The notes beneath the pieces were generated by a model. That model had not been told where the DNA came from. It saw only the letters and a list, made by a program, of their open reading frames with translations, and searched no databases. The position numbers and the translations under genes are program-made. Of a stretch of 64,000 bases of DNA, positions 1-8,890 are shown piece by piece. Numbering within the stretch: position 1 is the stretch's first letter; each line of letters starts with the position of its first letter. The DNA comes from Runella sp. CRIBMP (GTDB taxonomy: Bacteria > Bacteroidota > Bacteroidia > Cytophagales > Spirosomataceae): positions 62,001 through 126,000 of the forward strand of contig NZ_JAAAKZ010000014.1 in assembly GCF_009905605.1 (NCBI RefSeq). Direction: 5' to 3'.

Positions 1-26
1 CCACTTTTGGATAGGCGATGTTAGCT
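1..26 (-). repeat. attC-like site, cut by window start
   Basis: This is the end of a palindromic cassette-junction site of the kind found at eleven or more other places here. Read on the minus strand it lies 8 bp after the stop of the OLD-family gene. It opens with AGCTAAC (inverse core, positions 20-26), followed by an arm resembling the matching arm of the 2050-2181 site. The other arm lies outside the window. The bases outside the core resemble the 5' end of the same cassette: plus-strand GTTAGCTACTGTTGAT against minus-strand GTTAGCCACAATTGAT at 2056 downward. Confidence 0.6.
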
Positions 27-34
27 ACTGTTGA

Positions 35-2026
35 TTATTGTTGCAAATTAAATAAAGTGATAATAGTTTTAAATAAGGGCTTAAAATTTTCAAAATTATT
101 CGTTGGTAAATCAAATAATGATTCCCATATTTTATCTTTTTTAGCATCCTTAATCTTGAGATATTTCCCACCAGGAAAAGTTTGTTCACTTGCGAAATGA
201 TTTTCAATTAGAAATTTGCTTGGTAAAAGATTTTCGATTTCAACGTAACTAATGAAATTTTCCCACTCTAAGCTTGCAAAGCTCTCTAATTCTTGAGGAA
301 TAGGGAGTAGCATGGCAATAAAGCATTTATGATCTTTCCTTTTTCGATAAAACCCATTAGTCAAATCACCATAATATTCGTCATGCCAAAAGGAGTCGTT
401 TTTTAAAAGATGAATTTGTTCTCGTCCTTCTTTATCAAAATCATAAAGTCCTATTATTTTTTTATCCTCGTATCCATCATTGTTTGCAACTCTCATTCGT
501 CCAGAGAGCTTTCCTGCCCCTTCACTTCTTCTTATGGTAAAAGGCGCAATTTGTTTAAATTGAATTTCAAAATTTTGTTTATCAAACTCCACACCTTTTG
601 ATTTTAAAAATGCAATTTTATAAATTTGATCATATTTATCTTCGACATATAGAATTGGCTTTTTAAATTCTTCTATTTCCTTTTCCAATGAATCTTTGCT
701 AAGAATAGCATCTTGTAAACGTTTATTTAGGTGATTGATTATTTTTAATCTTTCCTCAATCTCTAAACCTGACTCTTCAATAAGTTTTCTTTGCGTCCTA
801 AGTTGGTTTTGCAAGTTTTCAATCAAATATTGGTCTGTTTCCAAAAAACCGATATCTTGAAATATTCTATTCAAAGTATCTTGCTCTTCTTGTGTTTTCT
901 CCTTTTCTTCAATGCCTCCCCAGAAAGATTTTTGAATGGCTTTTTTATCAAACCCTTTATCCTTTCTATAAGTATCTATTAAAGACCCGTTTTCAGCAGT
1001 TTTATAAACTCTATGAAGAGAAACTCTATCCTCATTTCCTTTAATTAATGATAGAAATTCTTTTGTATGACTAGTAATGAAAATTTGTTTTTTTTTCGAA
1101 TAGATTTGTAAAAAATCATTTGCAAGGATCTCGGCATTTCTATACTCATAGGAGTTTTCAGGTTCTTCGAAACCCCAAATTACATTCTTTTTTTCTTTAG
1201 AAATTTCATTTAGAATAGCAGGTATAAATCGAGCTTGTATTCCATCACCCCTTGAGTATAATGAAATCCCTTTTTCAGTCGACACATTTATAGTTGTGAA
1301 AAAATCAATCAGCGATTCTGGTATTGAAAAACTTGCGTCAATACCTGTTTTTTCTCTAAATTCATCAAACAAGTCTGATGTAGTTACAGCAATTTTACTA
1401 TTTATGTCCTGAGATGTTTTTTGGAATGTGTTATCTCGTTCAAAAAGTGCAGTTTGTAATTTTTTGAATAAATACTGTAAAAATTGTCTATCCTTTACTG
1501 CTGGAACATAATCGAAATTAATCGAGTTTAAAAATTGTGTCAATTGACCTTGTAATGCTGCAGCTTGAGCTTGCGTAGGTTCTTTTTTGTTTTTTTTTAG
1601 ATAAGCCGCCTGAATGTTACTTGTTTGTTTATTAAATCCGTTTTTATCCCAAGTTTTTTCTACCCAGAATTTTTCTGGTGTTGTCGAACGATCCGATGGA
1701 ATATTTCGATTAAAAAAGACCTTTACTTTAACAAATAAATCTCTTTGTGAAGCATAAGGGTCATCTTTTGTTCGTTGACTTTTCTTGATTTGTAATTCTT
1801 TCTCACTTCTTTCTCGTTGCAAAAAAGACAAATCCTTTCTTAGATCAAATGGTTCACCGATATTGATTTCATTATTAAAAAATAGATTTAAAACTTTTAA
1901 CACATTAGATTTTCCAACATCATTTGAGCCTGACAAAATATTTAGATCTTTTAATTCAGTTATTTTGACAGTTTTTTCTCCAAATGATCTAAAATATCTT
2001 ATTTCTACGCTTTCAATTATTTTCAT
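35..2026 (-). CDS. OLD-family ATPase with C-terminal Toprim domain
   Basis: 663-aa protein. The N terminus is an ABC/SMC-like ATPase: Walker A is GSNDVGKSN near residue 33, a coiled-coil insertion lies around residues 395-460, and Walker B is IWGFEEPENS followed by the switch ITSHTKEF. The C-terminal part looks like Toprim, with ILYVEDKYD (acidic motif) and IIGLYDFDKEG (DxD-type motif). This architecture is that of overcoming-lysogenization-defect (OLD) nucleases, whose members cut DNA and often defend against phage. No UvrD-like GajB partner is adjacent, which suits the stand-alone class. The gene fills its own cassette: its start is 23 bp from one attC-like site and its stop 8 bp from another. 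It is AT-rich compared with the chromosomal genes that follow. A defence role is inferred. Confidence 0.85.
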   Translation of the reverse strand: MKIIESVEIRYFRSFGEKTVKITELKDLNILSGSNDVGKSNVLKVLNLFFNNEINIGEPFDLRKDLSFLQRERSEKELQIKKSQRTKDDPYASQRDLFVKVKVFFNRNIPSDRSTTPEKFWVEKTWDKNGFNKQTSNIQAAYLKKNKKEPTQAQAAALQGQLTQFLNSINFDYVPAVKDRQFLQYLFKKLQTALFERDNTFQKTSQDINSKIAVTTSDLFDEFREKTGIDASFSIPESLIDFFTTINVSTEKGISLYSRGDGIQARFIPAILNEISKEKKNVIWGFEEPENSYEYRNAEILANDFLQIYSKKKQIFITSHTKEFLSLIKGNEDRVSLHRVYKTAENGSLIDTYRKDKGFDKKAIQKSFWGGIEEKEKTQEEQDTLNRIFQDIGFLETDQYLIENLQNQLRTQRKLIEESGLEIEERLKIINHLNKRLQDAILSKDSLEKEIEEFKKPILYVEDKYDQIYKIAFLKSKGVEFDKQNFEIQFKQIAPFTIRRSEGAGKLSGRMRVANNDGYEDKKIIGLYDFDKEGREQIHLLKNDSFWHDEYYGDLTNGFYRKRKDHKCFIAMLLPIPQELESFASLEWENFISYVEIENLLPSKFLIENHFASEQTFPGGKYLKIKDAKKDKIWESLFDLPTNNFENFKPLFKTIITLFNLQQ

Positions 2027-2049
2027 ATTGTAATGGTTGTATCAATTGT

Positions 2050-2181
2050 GGCTAACGGTGCAGAGCTTGGCGAAGGTGGCGAATACGAAGTACAAAGCTT
2101 TCTGTCAGCACTATACTTGATACGAAGAACAAAGCTTCAATTAATAACTGGAACCGCTTTTTTGCCAAACCCATGTTATGC
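2050..2181 (-). repeat. attC-like palindrome (132 bp)
   Basis: Imperfect palindrome between the GIY-YIG and OLD genes. On the minus strand it opens with GCATAAC, which contains the TAA stop of the GIY-YIG gene, and closes with GTTAGCC, 23 bp before the OLD start. The arms pair through TTGGC-type and GCG blocks. The GTTAGCC arm carries extra bases next to the core, so the hairpin is asymmetric. The middle holds the family motif ACTTGATACGAAG(A/C)AC, also seen near 29080. Confidence 0.75.
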
Positions 2182-2958
2182 GGTCGTTTTACCTTTTTCA
2201 TTCAGTTTGATAGAGACATTAGTTAGGATGTTAACAATTAAAATGTCATCTTGTTTATAATTCTTTTTAATCCAGTTGGACAATGTTATTCCTCCCATTA
2301 TTCTTGGTGTCCCATTTTTATTTGCTGTTCTGTTTATATAACCTTGAATAACATTTTTTGAATTGTCGCCCAATTGGATTTCTATTAATGCTTTGTCAGC
2401 ACCAAAATTTTCAGAATGATTTTGTGAAACATTAAAGAATCCTTGATTATAATATGCTTTTCCTAATTTAACCTCAAAGGTTTTGTTTATTTGATTTTTA
2501 ATTTCCAATGGGTTATTTACTATTATTAAATTTTCACTATCACTTTCTTTCTCCACCTCAAGTTTGTTTTTACCAGAGAAATTCCACTCTGGACTAATTT
2601 CATAAATTAACGTGTCCTCAAGTCCTGCGGCAAGATTAATTTTAAAGTCGCCATATTTTAAAAGTCCGTTGTCGACAAGTATAAAAATGTCAACTGGCTG
2701 GTCTGTTTGAAGAAGCTCTTTTATTTTTCCATTTACTCTTATATTGGTTGTCTGTGAAGGTCCTGGAGTCTGATAGCCATACATTCTTCTTGTCAGTTCC
2801 ATTGTAGTCTTTCCAATATATTTAATGACCCCATTCGATACAAAACTGTAAAGAATATTTCTTGTCGCCTGATGAGAGGTTAAATAATACCTTAAAATGT
2901 TGTTGTTAAATGTCCAATGACCAACATTTATGAATCCTATGTTAAGAAGTCTATTCAT
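2176..2958 (-). CDS. GIY-YIG domain protein (cassette gene)
   Basis: 260-aa protein. After about 35 residues comes a GIY-YIG-like nuclease core: ILYSFVSNGVIKYIGKTT, followed by a helix with the conserved Arg (LTRRMYGYQ). The C-terminal 170 residues are unrecognised. GIY-YIG enzymes cut one DNA strand per site and include restriction enzymes, homing endonucleases and repair nucleases. A restriction-like role is only a guess. The stop codon lies inside the inverse core of the following attC-like site and the start lies 22 bp after the preceding one, the tight fit of an integron cassette. No room remains for a dedicated promoter outside the palindrome. Confidence 0.7.
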   Translation of the reverse strand: MNRLLNIGFINVGHWTFNNNILRYYLTSHQATRNILYSFVSNGVIKYIGKTTMELTRRMYGYQTPGPSQTTNIRVNGKIKELLQTDQPVDIFILVDNGLLKYGDFKINLAAGLEDTLIYEISPEWNFSGKNKLEVEKESDSENLIIVNNPLEIKNQINKTFEVKLGKAYYNQGFFNVSQNHSENFGADKALIEIQLGDNSKNVIQGYINRTANKNGTPRIMGGITLSNWIKKNYKQDDILIVNILTNVSIKLNEKGKTTA

Positions 2959-2970
2959 TGTTATGTATTT

Positions 2971-3231
2971 TTAAAATGCCGCATAACTGAGAGCAAATGG
3001 GTGCAGTCTGTTGGCGTTTGCCAAGCCTATTGCACCCATTTCATGTTGGCCGACGTTGATTTTTTTGAGCCTTTCAAGTGATTGTAGAACTTTGAGGCCT
3101 TTATCCCCAATAAAGACAAACATTCCTCTTTTATACGTCAATCTCATAAAATAGTTATCAAACGGTATCTGAAGTGTTCGGAATGGGATACTATAAGGCC
3201 AAATAAGGCAATGGAAGGGCGTCGCAACCAT
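2971..3231 (-). CDS. Small hypothetical ORF, possibly a remnant
   Basis: 86 codons that read through the short attC-like site at 2981-3051, so the last third of the translation is palindrome sequence and not credible coding. The first part (FMRLTYKRGMFVFIG and onward) could be a fragment of a cassette gene at the edge of the array. No family is recognised. This ORF fills the space between the cassette region and the chromosomal histidine kinase gene. Confidence 0.2.
   Translation of the reverse strand: MVATPFHCLIWPYSIPFRTLQIPFDNYFMRLTYKRGMFVFIGDKGLKVLQSLERLKKINVGQHEMGAIGLANANRLHPFALSYAAF
2981..3051 (-). repeat. Short attC-like palindrome (71 bp)
   Basis: Outermost recognisable junction of the left array. 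Minus-strand inverse core GGCCAAC, core GTTATGC. The arms pair through AAATGGGTGCA(G/A)T, with an inner hairpin TTGGCGTTTGCCAA in the loop. Its core GTTATGC is identical to the core at the far end of the GIY-YIG cassette (2175-2181). The block GTGCAGTCTGTTGG recurs at about 34935-34947. Confidence 0.65.
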
Positions 3232-3262
3232 AAAAGGAGGGCTAATTTCTAATTTGCCCGTT

Positions 3263-4657
3263 TTAGGGGTAAGGCGTGGTGGGGGGGAACTGAATCAGTG
3301 GGAGTTTTATCTGCACCTTGGTGCCTGCATTCAGGGCCGAACTAACCACAAGCTCGCCCTTGTGAAGGTTAATCACGTTGCGCGTCAGCGGGAGGCCTAT
3401 GCCGTAGCCTTCGTACAGTTTGGTGTTGGATGCCCTGAAAAAAGGGTCGTAGATGTAGGCCATTTCAGCTTCGGGAATACCGATGCCCAGGTCTTCAATA
3501 ATGATCACAACCTGCGTATTGCTGGAGGCGATATGGACCGTTACGGGGCTGTTGTTTGAGTACTTGCAGGCATTGTTGAGGAGATTGGCAAAGGCGAGGT
3601 GCAGCAGTTGTTTATTGCCTTTTACTTTTAGCTTTTTGGGGTCTTCGGGCAGCAAATTCAGGTCAACAAAGATTTTATTGTCGGGGTTAAGCTTGTCAAT
3701 CAGCCCCTTCGTTTCCCAGATAATTTCGTCGATACGCAGCATTTCAAAGACGATGGTCTTCCCTTTATAGCCCGTTTGGGCCAGAAAAAGCAATGATTTG
3801 GTGATTTGGTCGAGCCGTTCGGCCTGTTGGAGAATACTATTCAGGGATTGCTCGTACTCTTGCGGAGTTCTGATTTTGAGCAAGGCAACATCGGCCTCGC
3901 CGATGATGGTCGTCAGGGGAGTGCCTAGCTCGTGAGAGGCGTTGCTGATAAAATTCTTTTGGGTTTCAAAGGCCGTTTCAATGCGGCTGAGCAGATCGTT
4001 AAAAGTGTTAATCAGTTCGCTGATTTCGTTGTTGTTGACGCTGTTGTTTTCAAGCCGAAGGTGGATGTTTTCGGTGCTGATTTGTTTTACGTTGTCCGTA
4101 ATTTCTTTAATGGGTTTGAAAATGTGTTTTGAAAAATAGACCGAAAGCGATAGCACAATCAACACCAACAACACAATGCTCCCAAAGAGCATATTTCTTA
4201 AAAAAATGAGGTGGTGGGTGACGTAGTAATTTTCGGCTGATACAATCACAAGGTGTTGATTGTTGTCGTTTTGAATTTTACTGCCTGCAAAAAAAAAGCT
4301 TCCATCTTTCTCTTTTGCCCTACCTTCTTTCAATAGTGTTTCTAAAAAAGTCTTTGGTAATTTATGTTTTTTAGATAGCGAATCAAGTGTAAGTTGGGGC
4401 GTTATTTTAATGATATATTCTTTCTCTTTTTCGAGTTTTTCGAGGTGCTGATTTTTTATTGATTTTAGATAGGCCGCATCAAGCGTGTCGCTATTGAAGT
4501 TATATTTGGCCGAAATGCGCACCCGAGTTTCGAGCCTTTTATAAAAATCTACGTACGAGTAGTTATTCAAAAAATAGTAAATGATGGTACTAAATAAAAT
4601 AACGATGGATATACAAAGTATGCCCAATAATAATGCTATTTTAGTTTGTGTTTTCAT
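3263..4657 (-). CDS. Sensor histidine kinase (HAMP, HisKA, HATPase)
   Basis: 464 aa. Transmembrane helix at residues 7-30, a sensor region of about 120 residues that projects outside the membrane, a second helix at 155-178, a HAMP linker, then the dimerisation helix with phospho-accepting His242 in SNASHELGTPL. The ATP-binding domain has an N box (LLNNACKYS) and a G1 box (EDLGIGIP). It phosphorylates the response regulator encoded just upstream. The two genes overlap by four bases, which indicates one operon and coupled translation. The signal sensed is unknown. NhaA follows on the same strand, but co-regulation is not shown. Confidence 0.92.
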   Translation of the reverse strand: MKTQTKIALLLGILCISIVILFSTIIYYFLNNYSYVDFYKRLETRVRISAKYNFNSDTLDAAYLKSIKNQHLEKLEKEKEYIIKITPQLTLDSLSKKHKLPKTFLETLLKEGRAKEKDGSFFFAGSKIQNDNNQHLVIVSAENYYVTHHLIFLRNMLFGSIVLLVLIVLSLSVYFSKHIFKPIKEITDNVKQISTENIHLRLENNSVNNNEISELINTFNDLLSRIETAFETQKNFISNASHELGTPLTTIIGEADVALLKIRTPQEYEQSLNSILQQAERLDQITKSLLFLAQTGYKGKTIVFEMLRIDEIIWETKGLIDKLNPDNKIFVDLNLLPEDPKKLKVKGNKQLLHLAFANLLNNACKYSNNSPVTVHIASSNTQVVIIIEDLGIGIPEAEMAYIYDPFFRASNTKLYEGYGIGLPLTRNVINLHKGELVVSSALNAGTKVQIKLPLIQFPPTTPYP

Positions 4658-5343
4658 TTTTCTTTTAGAATATACCCCATCCCAACCACCGTATGAATTA
4701 ACTCATTTTCGGGGTCAATTTTTTTGCGTAGATAATTAATATAAACATCCACGACATTGGTGCCCAAATTAAAATTAATATCCCAAGCACTTTCCAATAT
4801 ATCTATTCTTGAAAGAACTTTTCCCTTATTTTTTATTAAAACCAATAATAAGCGGTATTCGGTGGCGGTCAAAGAAACGACGTTGCCGTTTTTAGCGACT
4901 GTTTTGGCATCATCGTTGACCATTAAGTCACCAATGAGGTATACATTTTTAGATTTTTCTTCTTTATTTTCTTCTTTTTGAGAGGAGCGTCGCAAAAGCG
5001 CGTTAATTCGAGCGTGTAGCTCAATGAATTTAAAAGGCTTAATGAGGTAATCATCGGCCCCGATGTTTAGTCCGAGGGCGATATTTTCGGAAGTGCCCAA
5101 TGCCGACAGAAAAAGGACTGGTGATTTGATATTTCTGATTCTCAGTTCTTTACATACTTCAAGGCCGTTTTTGTCGGGCAACATAATGTCCAAAATAAAA
5201 AGGTCGAAAGAAGATTCTAGGGCCATATTGATGGCAGTATTTCCGTCAAAAGCGACCGATACTTCATAATTCCCTTCTGTCAATCCTTTTTTTATAAAGT
5301 CAACTACGCTTGTTTCATCTTCTACCAGCAGTATTTTTTTCAT
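4654..5343 (-). CDS. OmpR/PhoB-type response regulator
   Basis: 229 aa. Receiver domain with Asp52 as phosphorylation site (LFILDIMLPDKNG), acidic pocket VEDE near residue 8 and the conserved Lys in DDYLIKPF. A winged-helix DNA-binding domain fills the C terminus (TATEYRLLLVLIKNKG and onward). First gene of the two-component operon with the kinase at 3263-4657. The target genes cannot be read from the sequence. Confidence 0.93.
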   Translation of the reverse strand: MKKILLVEDETSVVDFIKKGLTEGNYEVSVAFDGNTAINMALESSFDLFILDIMLPDKNGLEVCKELRIRNIKSPVLFLSALGTSENIALGLNIGADDYLIKPFKFIELHARINALLRRSSQKEENKEEKSKNVYLIGDLMVNDDAKTVAKNGNVVSLTATEYRLLLVLIKNKGKVLSRIDILESAWDINFNLGTNVVDVYINYLRKKIDPENELIHTVVGMGYILKEK

Positions 5344-5395
5344 GCTTTTACGGTTTACTCAATTGGCCTATGTGTTTAATATAAAGCCAAGTGCT

Positions 5396-6547
5396 TCAAT
5401 CTAAGGACGGTATTTCGTTTTTCAGGCTAAATTTTAGTATTATATATCCAATGAGTCCGGCAGTTAATGACGAAATTAGAATTGCAAATTTAGCATTGTT
5501 GATGATTGTTGCGTTCTCAAAGGCTAGGAGTGTAATAAAAATGGACATCGTAAAACCGATTCCCGCTAAGCAACCAACCCCCAAAACGGATTTCCAATGA
5601 AGGTCGTCGGGAAGCTTACAAATCCCGAATTTGACCGCTAAAAAGGAGATGATAAAGATGCCAATGGGTTTGCCTGTAATGAGCCCAAGTCCAATACCTA
5701 TGTTGTAGTTTTGGGTGAGTGTTTGTCCAATATCGGTACTAATTGTAATTGCAGTGTTGGCGAGTGCAAAAATGGGTAAAATAATAAATGCTACGGGTTT
5801 GTGGAGCCAATGTTGCAGAAGATAAGAGGTTGATTTTTCGTCACCGTTGCCGAAGGGGATGGCAAATGCGAGCAAAACGCCCGTAATGGTGGCATGAACC
5901 CCAGAATTTAGCATAAAATACCACATCATCACTCCGCCTACTAGATACGGGATGAGGTTTCTGATTTTTAGCCTATTAAAAACCAAAAGCACGGCAAAAA
6001 TGCCCAACGCAATGAATAGATTGACCCATAACAGTGTTTTGGTGTAGAAAAGAGCGATGATTAAAATAGCTCCAAGATCATCGATGACGGCCAATGCGGT
6101 CAGAAATACTTTGAGAGATGCGGGGACTCGGTTGCCGAGAAGTGATAAAACACCTAATGCAAAGGCGATGTCGGTTGCCATGGGTATTCCAGCGCCCGAT
6201 TGGGTCGGTGTACCAAAATTGAAAAGTAGAAAAAGACTAGCGGGAACAAACATACCGCCAATTGCCCCAAAGATGGGTAGTAATGCGTCTTTGATGTTAG
6301 ATAATTCACCATCGTAAATCTCTCTTTCTAACTCCAATCCAATCAGTAAAAAGAAGATAGTCATCAGGCCGTCATTGATCCAATGGCCAATACTGTGTCC
6401 TGCAAAATCTATTTGCCAAAAACGGATATAGTCGTTGCTAAATGAAGAATTGGCAAGGATGAGCGATAAAATCGTACAACAAATAAGCACTAGCCCACCG
6501 GCTTTCTCGCTTTCTGTAAACTCTCTGAATAGTTTAGTGATTCTCAT
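5396..6547 (-). CDS. nhaA: Na+/H+ antiporter NhaA
   Basis: 383-aa integral membrane protein with about eleven hydrophobic segments. The paired aspartates used for ion binding are present in ALAVIDDLGAI, and the N-terminal half has the family stretch GHWINDGLMTIFFLLIGLELERE. NhaA swaps internal Na+ for external H+ across the inner membrane and supports salt and alkali tolerance. The length is normal for the family. It is 50 bp from the two-component operon on the same strand and may be read with it or alone. Confidence 0.95.
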   Translation of the reverse strand: MRITKLFREFTESEKAGGLVLICCTILSLILANSSFSNDYIRFWQIDFAGHSIGHWINDGLMTIFFLLIGLELEREIYDGELSNIKDALLPIFGAIGGMFVPASLFLLFNFGTPTQSGAGIPMATDIAFALGVLSLLGNRVPASLKVFLTALAVIDDLGAILIIALFYTKTLLWVNLFIALGIFAVLLVFNRLKIRNLIPYLVGGVMMWYFMLNSGVHATITGVLLAFAIPFGNGDEKSTSYLLQHWLHKPVAFIILPIFALANTAITISTDIGQTLTQNYNIGIGLGLITGKPIGIFIISFLAVKFGICKLPDDLHWKSVLGVGCLAGIGFTMSIFITLLAFENATIINNAKFAILISSLTAGLIGYIILKFSLKNEIPSLD

Positions 6548-6620
6548 TGAGGAATGGATGATTTTTCAAAATGGTTCGCTTAGAATTGATTCTAAAACCA
6601 CCGTATGTGTGGATAAATCT

Positions 6621-6718
6621 AAGTTGTTTTTTAAGTAAAACAACTTTTACGTAAAACTCCATATACTTATTTAACCCCTAAAATAGGTTTTTGTTGCCTT
6701 CGCATTGGAGCAACAAAA
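6621..6718. terminator. Two short hairpins between convergent/tandem units
   Basis: Perfect inverted repeats AAGTTGTTTT/AAAACAACTT (6621-6646) and TTTTGTTGC/GCAACAAAA (6689-6718). The second is followed on the minus strand by a T/A-rich run. They lie between the esterase gene and nhaA, both on the minus strand. A role in ending transcription that reaches nhaA from elsewhere, or as leader structure, is possible. The stems are AT-rich. Confidence 0.35.
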
Positions 6719-6744
6719 CAAGCTAAGATGGCTGGAGGATACAT

Positions 6745-7599
6745 TTACTTGTCACTCCCCGAAGGATAAAGCAGTCGAAACGCATTAAAAATGGCTTGGT
6801 GGGTAATGGTGGCGTGGTCTTCCTGCGGCAAATAATCAAAATGAACCGTAATGTTTTTGCTTTTCGTGGTTTTGAGCCTTTCTACCAGCAGGTTTGCATC
6901 CACTTCCATCACGTGCGGGATGTCGCTTGGGGCAAGCCCTTCTTTTCCTACTCCGATGTAAACGTCCGTTTTGGACGGGAAAGGTTCTTCAAAAAGGGGA
7001 GACGGTAGTTTTAGTAACGAGGCATTGTCCCACCACAAACTCGGGCTAATGATGATGTATTTGGTAAAAAGAGTGGTTTTTTTGAGCAAAATTTCGGTGG
7101 CCAAGAGCCCGCCCAGCGATTGCCCAATGAGTGTTTTTGAGTTGGTGGTTTTATAGGTACGCTCGATGTAAGGTTGCAACTCTTTTTCCAGAAAGGCAAT
7201 GAATCTTTCGGACTTTCCTGCGGTTTTATTGCGCTTTTGGTCGGAATCAATGCTCGTTGGGTAGGTAAAATCCCGCCTACGGTCGGTATTGGCGATACCC
7301 ACCACGATGGATTTGGGAATGCGGTTGATCCACGAAAAAGTATTGAATTGTACCAACCCGACTACGTGTATAAAATCTTCGTCGGCCGAGCCATCTAGGA
7401 GATAAATAACGGGGTATTTGATGGTGTCGTTTTTGTTGTAACCCTCGGGTAGGTAAATGTTGAGGATTCTTTTTTCCGCCAGCTGCTCCGATGCTATTTC
7501 ATCAATCAGACCAAGTACAAAGGGCTTGGGAGGACTTGACTGAGCAAATGACAGTGTAATACAGAACATTAGCGAGAATATCGACAAGGCTGCTTTCAT
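6745..7599 (-). CDS. Secreted alpha/beta-hydrolase esterase (IroE/EstD-like)
   Basis: 284 aa from the ATG at 7599, chosen because it gives a proper signal peptide (MKAALSIFSLMFCITLSFAQ). The upstream in-frame start adds 22 unconvincing residues. Fold of the enterochelin-esterase-like family: VIYLLDGSADEDF, nucleophile elbow GQSLGG, and a C-terminal His in DHATI. Such enzymes cleave ester bonds of siderophores or other acylated substrates in the periplasm. The substrate here is not identifiable. The gene starts next to the end of the nitrilase-family gene and may share its transcript. Confidence 0.8.
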   Translation of the reverse strand: MKAALSIFSLMFCITLSFAQSSPPKPFVLGLIDEIASEQLAEKRILNIYLPEGYNKNDTIKYPVIYLLDGSADEDFIHVVGLVQFNTFSWINRIPKSIVVGIANTDRRRDFTYPTSIDSDQKRNKTAGKSERFIAFLEKELQPYIERTYKTTNSKTLIGQSLGGLLATEILLKKTTLFTKYIIISPSLWWDNASLLKLPSPLFEEPFPSKTDVYIGVGKEGLAPSDIPHVMEVDANLLVERLKTTKSKNITVHFDYLPQEDHATITHQAIFNAFRLLYPSGSDK

Positions 7600-7654
7600 A
7601 AATGTTGTGAAAAGAAAAGGCTTACGGATGGTTTTTAACGGTCCAGTATTTACA

Positions 7655-8611
7655 TTATTTCTCATCCTTATTCAGCCAAATTACCTTTTGTTCTGGTTGG
7701 TGAGATTGCCCGACGATGTCTCTGTATAAATCGGGTCGTCTTGCTTTGATGTAGCGGTGGCCGCCTGCCTGCGTCAATTTTTCGGGAACGAGCGTGGCGC
7801 AGACAAAACTATCGTCGAACGAACGGCATTCGGCAATAATATCTCCAAAGGGGTCAATAATCATCGAACAGCCGTTTTTCAATTGGTCGTCGTCCATGCC
7901 GATTGGGTTTGAAAAAATGGCGTAGATGGCATTGTCGTAGGCGCGGGCTGGGAGCCATTTTAGGAGCCACTCACGTCCTTTCAAACCGTCAAATTCGGCC
8001 CTCAACGAAGTGGGGTCATTCTCGCGATTTTCCCACAATTTTGGATCCACAAAACCTGCGCCTGGCCGGGTAGAAGGAGTACACATCGTGACGTGAGGCA
8101 TGAAAATAATATCGGCCCCCAGCAACTTTGTGGCTCTTACGTTTTCGATGATATTGTTGTCATAACAAATCAAAATGCCGCATTTCCAGCCCTGAATTTC
8201 GAACACGCAATACTGGTCGCCGGGCGTTAAATGCGGATTGATGAACGGGTGCAATTTTCGGTATTTGGCCACCAATCCGTTTTTGTCTACGCACACGTAG
8301 GCTTTGAACAGACGGTCATGTTCATCTTTTTCAAAAAGCCCCGCCAGTATTACAATGTTATGGGCTTTTGCGGTTTCGGTAAGTTTTAAAATGCTTTCCC
8401 CGGCAGGAATAAATTCCGCCAAATCAAGCATTTGCTCTTTGGAAAGATGCCGCGCAAACGTATAACCCGTAATCGAGCATTCATGAAAAGCAATGATGTT
8501 GGCGCCTTCCGCCGCCGCTTTTTGAGATAGCTTTTCAATGACTGATAAATTATATGATTTGTCGCCGCTTTTATGCTCAAACTGAGCCGTGGCTATTTTT
8601 AATTTATTCAT
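7655..8611 (-). CDS. Carbon-nitrogen hydrolase (nitrilase superfamily)
   Basis: 318 aa from the ATG at 8611 (MNKLKIATAQFEH), a typical family start. The Glu-Lys-Cys triad is visible: Glu in AFHECSITGY, Lys in YRKLHPF, Cys in ILICYDNNI. The family hydrolyses amides or nitriles, or uses carbamoyl compounds, in the cytoplasm. No signal peptide. The substrate is unknown. It precedes the secreted esterase on the same strand with a gap of about 55 bp. Confidence 0.88.
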   Translation of the reverse strand: MNKLKIATAQFEHKSGDKSYNLSVIEKLSQKAAAEGANIIAFHECSITGYTFARHLSKEQMLDLAEFIPAGESILKLTETAKAHNIVILAGLFEKDEHDRLFKAYVCVDKNGLVAKYRKLHPFINPHLTPGDQYCVFEIQGWKCGILICYDNNIIENVRATKLLGADIIFMPHVTMCTPSTRPGAGFVDPKLWENRENDPTSLRAEFDGLKGREWLLKWLPARAYDNAIYAIFSNPIGMDDDQLKNGCSMIIDPFGDIIAECRSFDDSFVCATLVPEKLTQAGGHRYIKARRPDLYRDIVGQSHQPEQKVIWLNKDEK

Positions 8612-8890
8612 GGAATGCTGAGAATTGATTGCCAAGCGGGCATTGGTAAATGATGATTTACTGTTTACCGCGATGTGTTTTTGCGTAAGTTTTTACAAAC
8701 GTGATTATTTCCTTTGTTTTGAACGAATAACCACTGCTTATATCTTTTGCATCTTTAAAATCCGTAATTCTTCCAATACTGATTTTCTTCATAGCACAAG
8801 TATTGATTGGCTATTTTTTGCATTTAGGATAAAGAACAACAAAAATGTTGACGGTGCTGACTTCATCCATTTTTAAGTCAAATTTTACAT

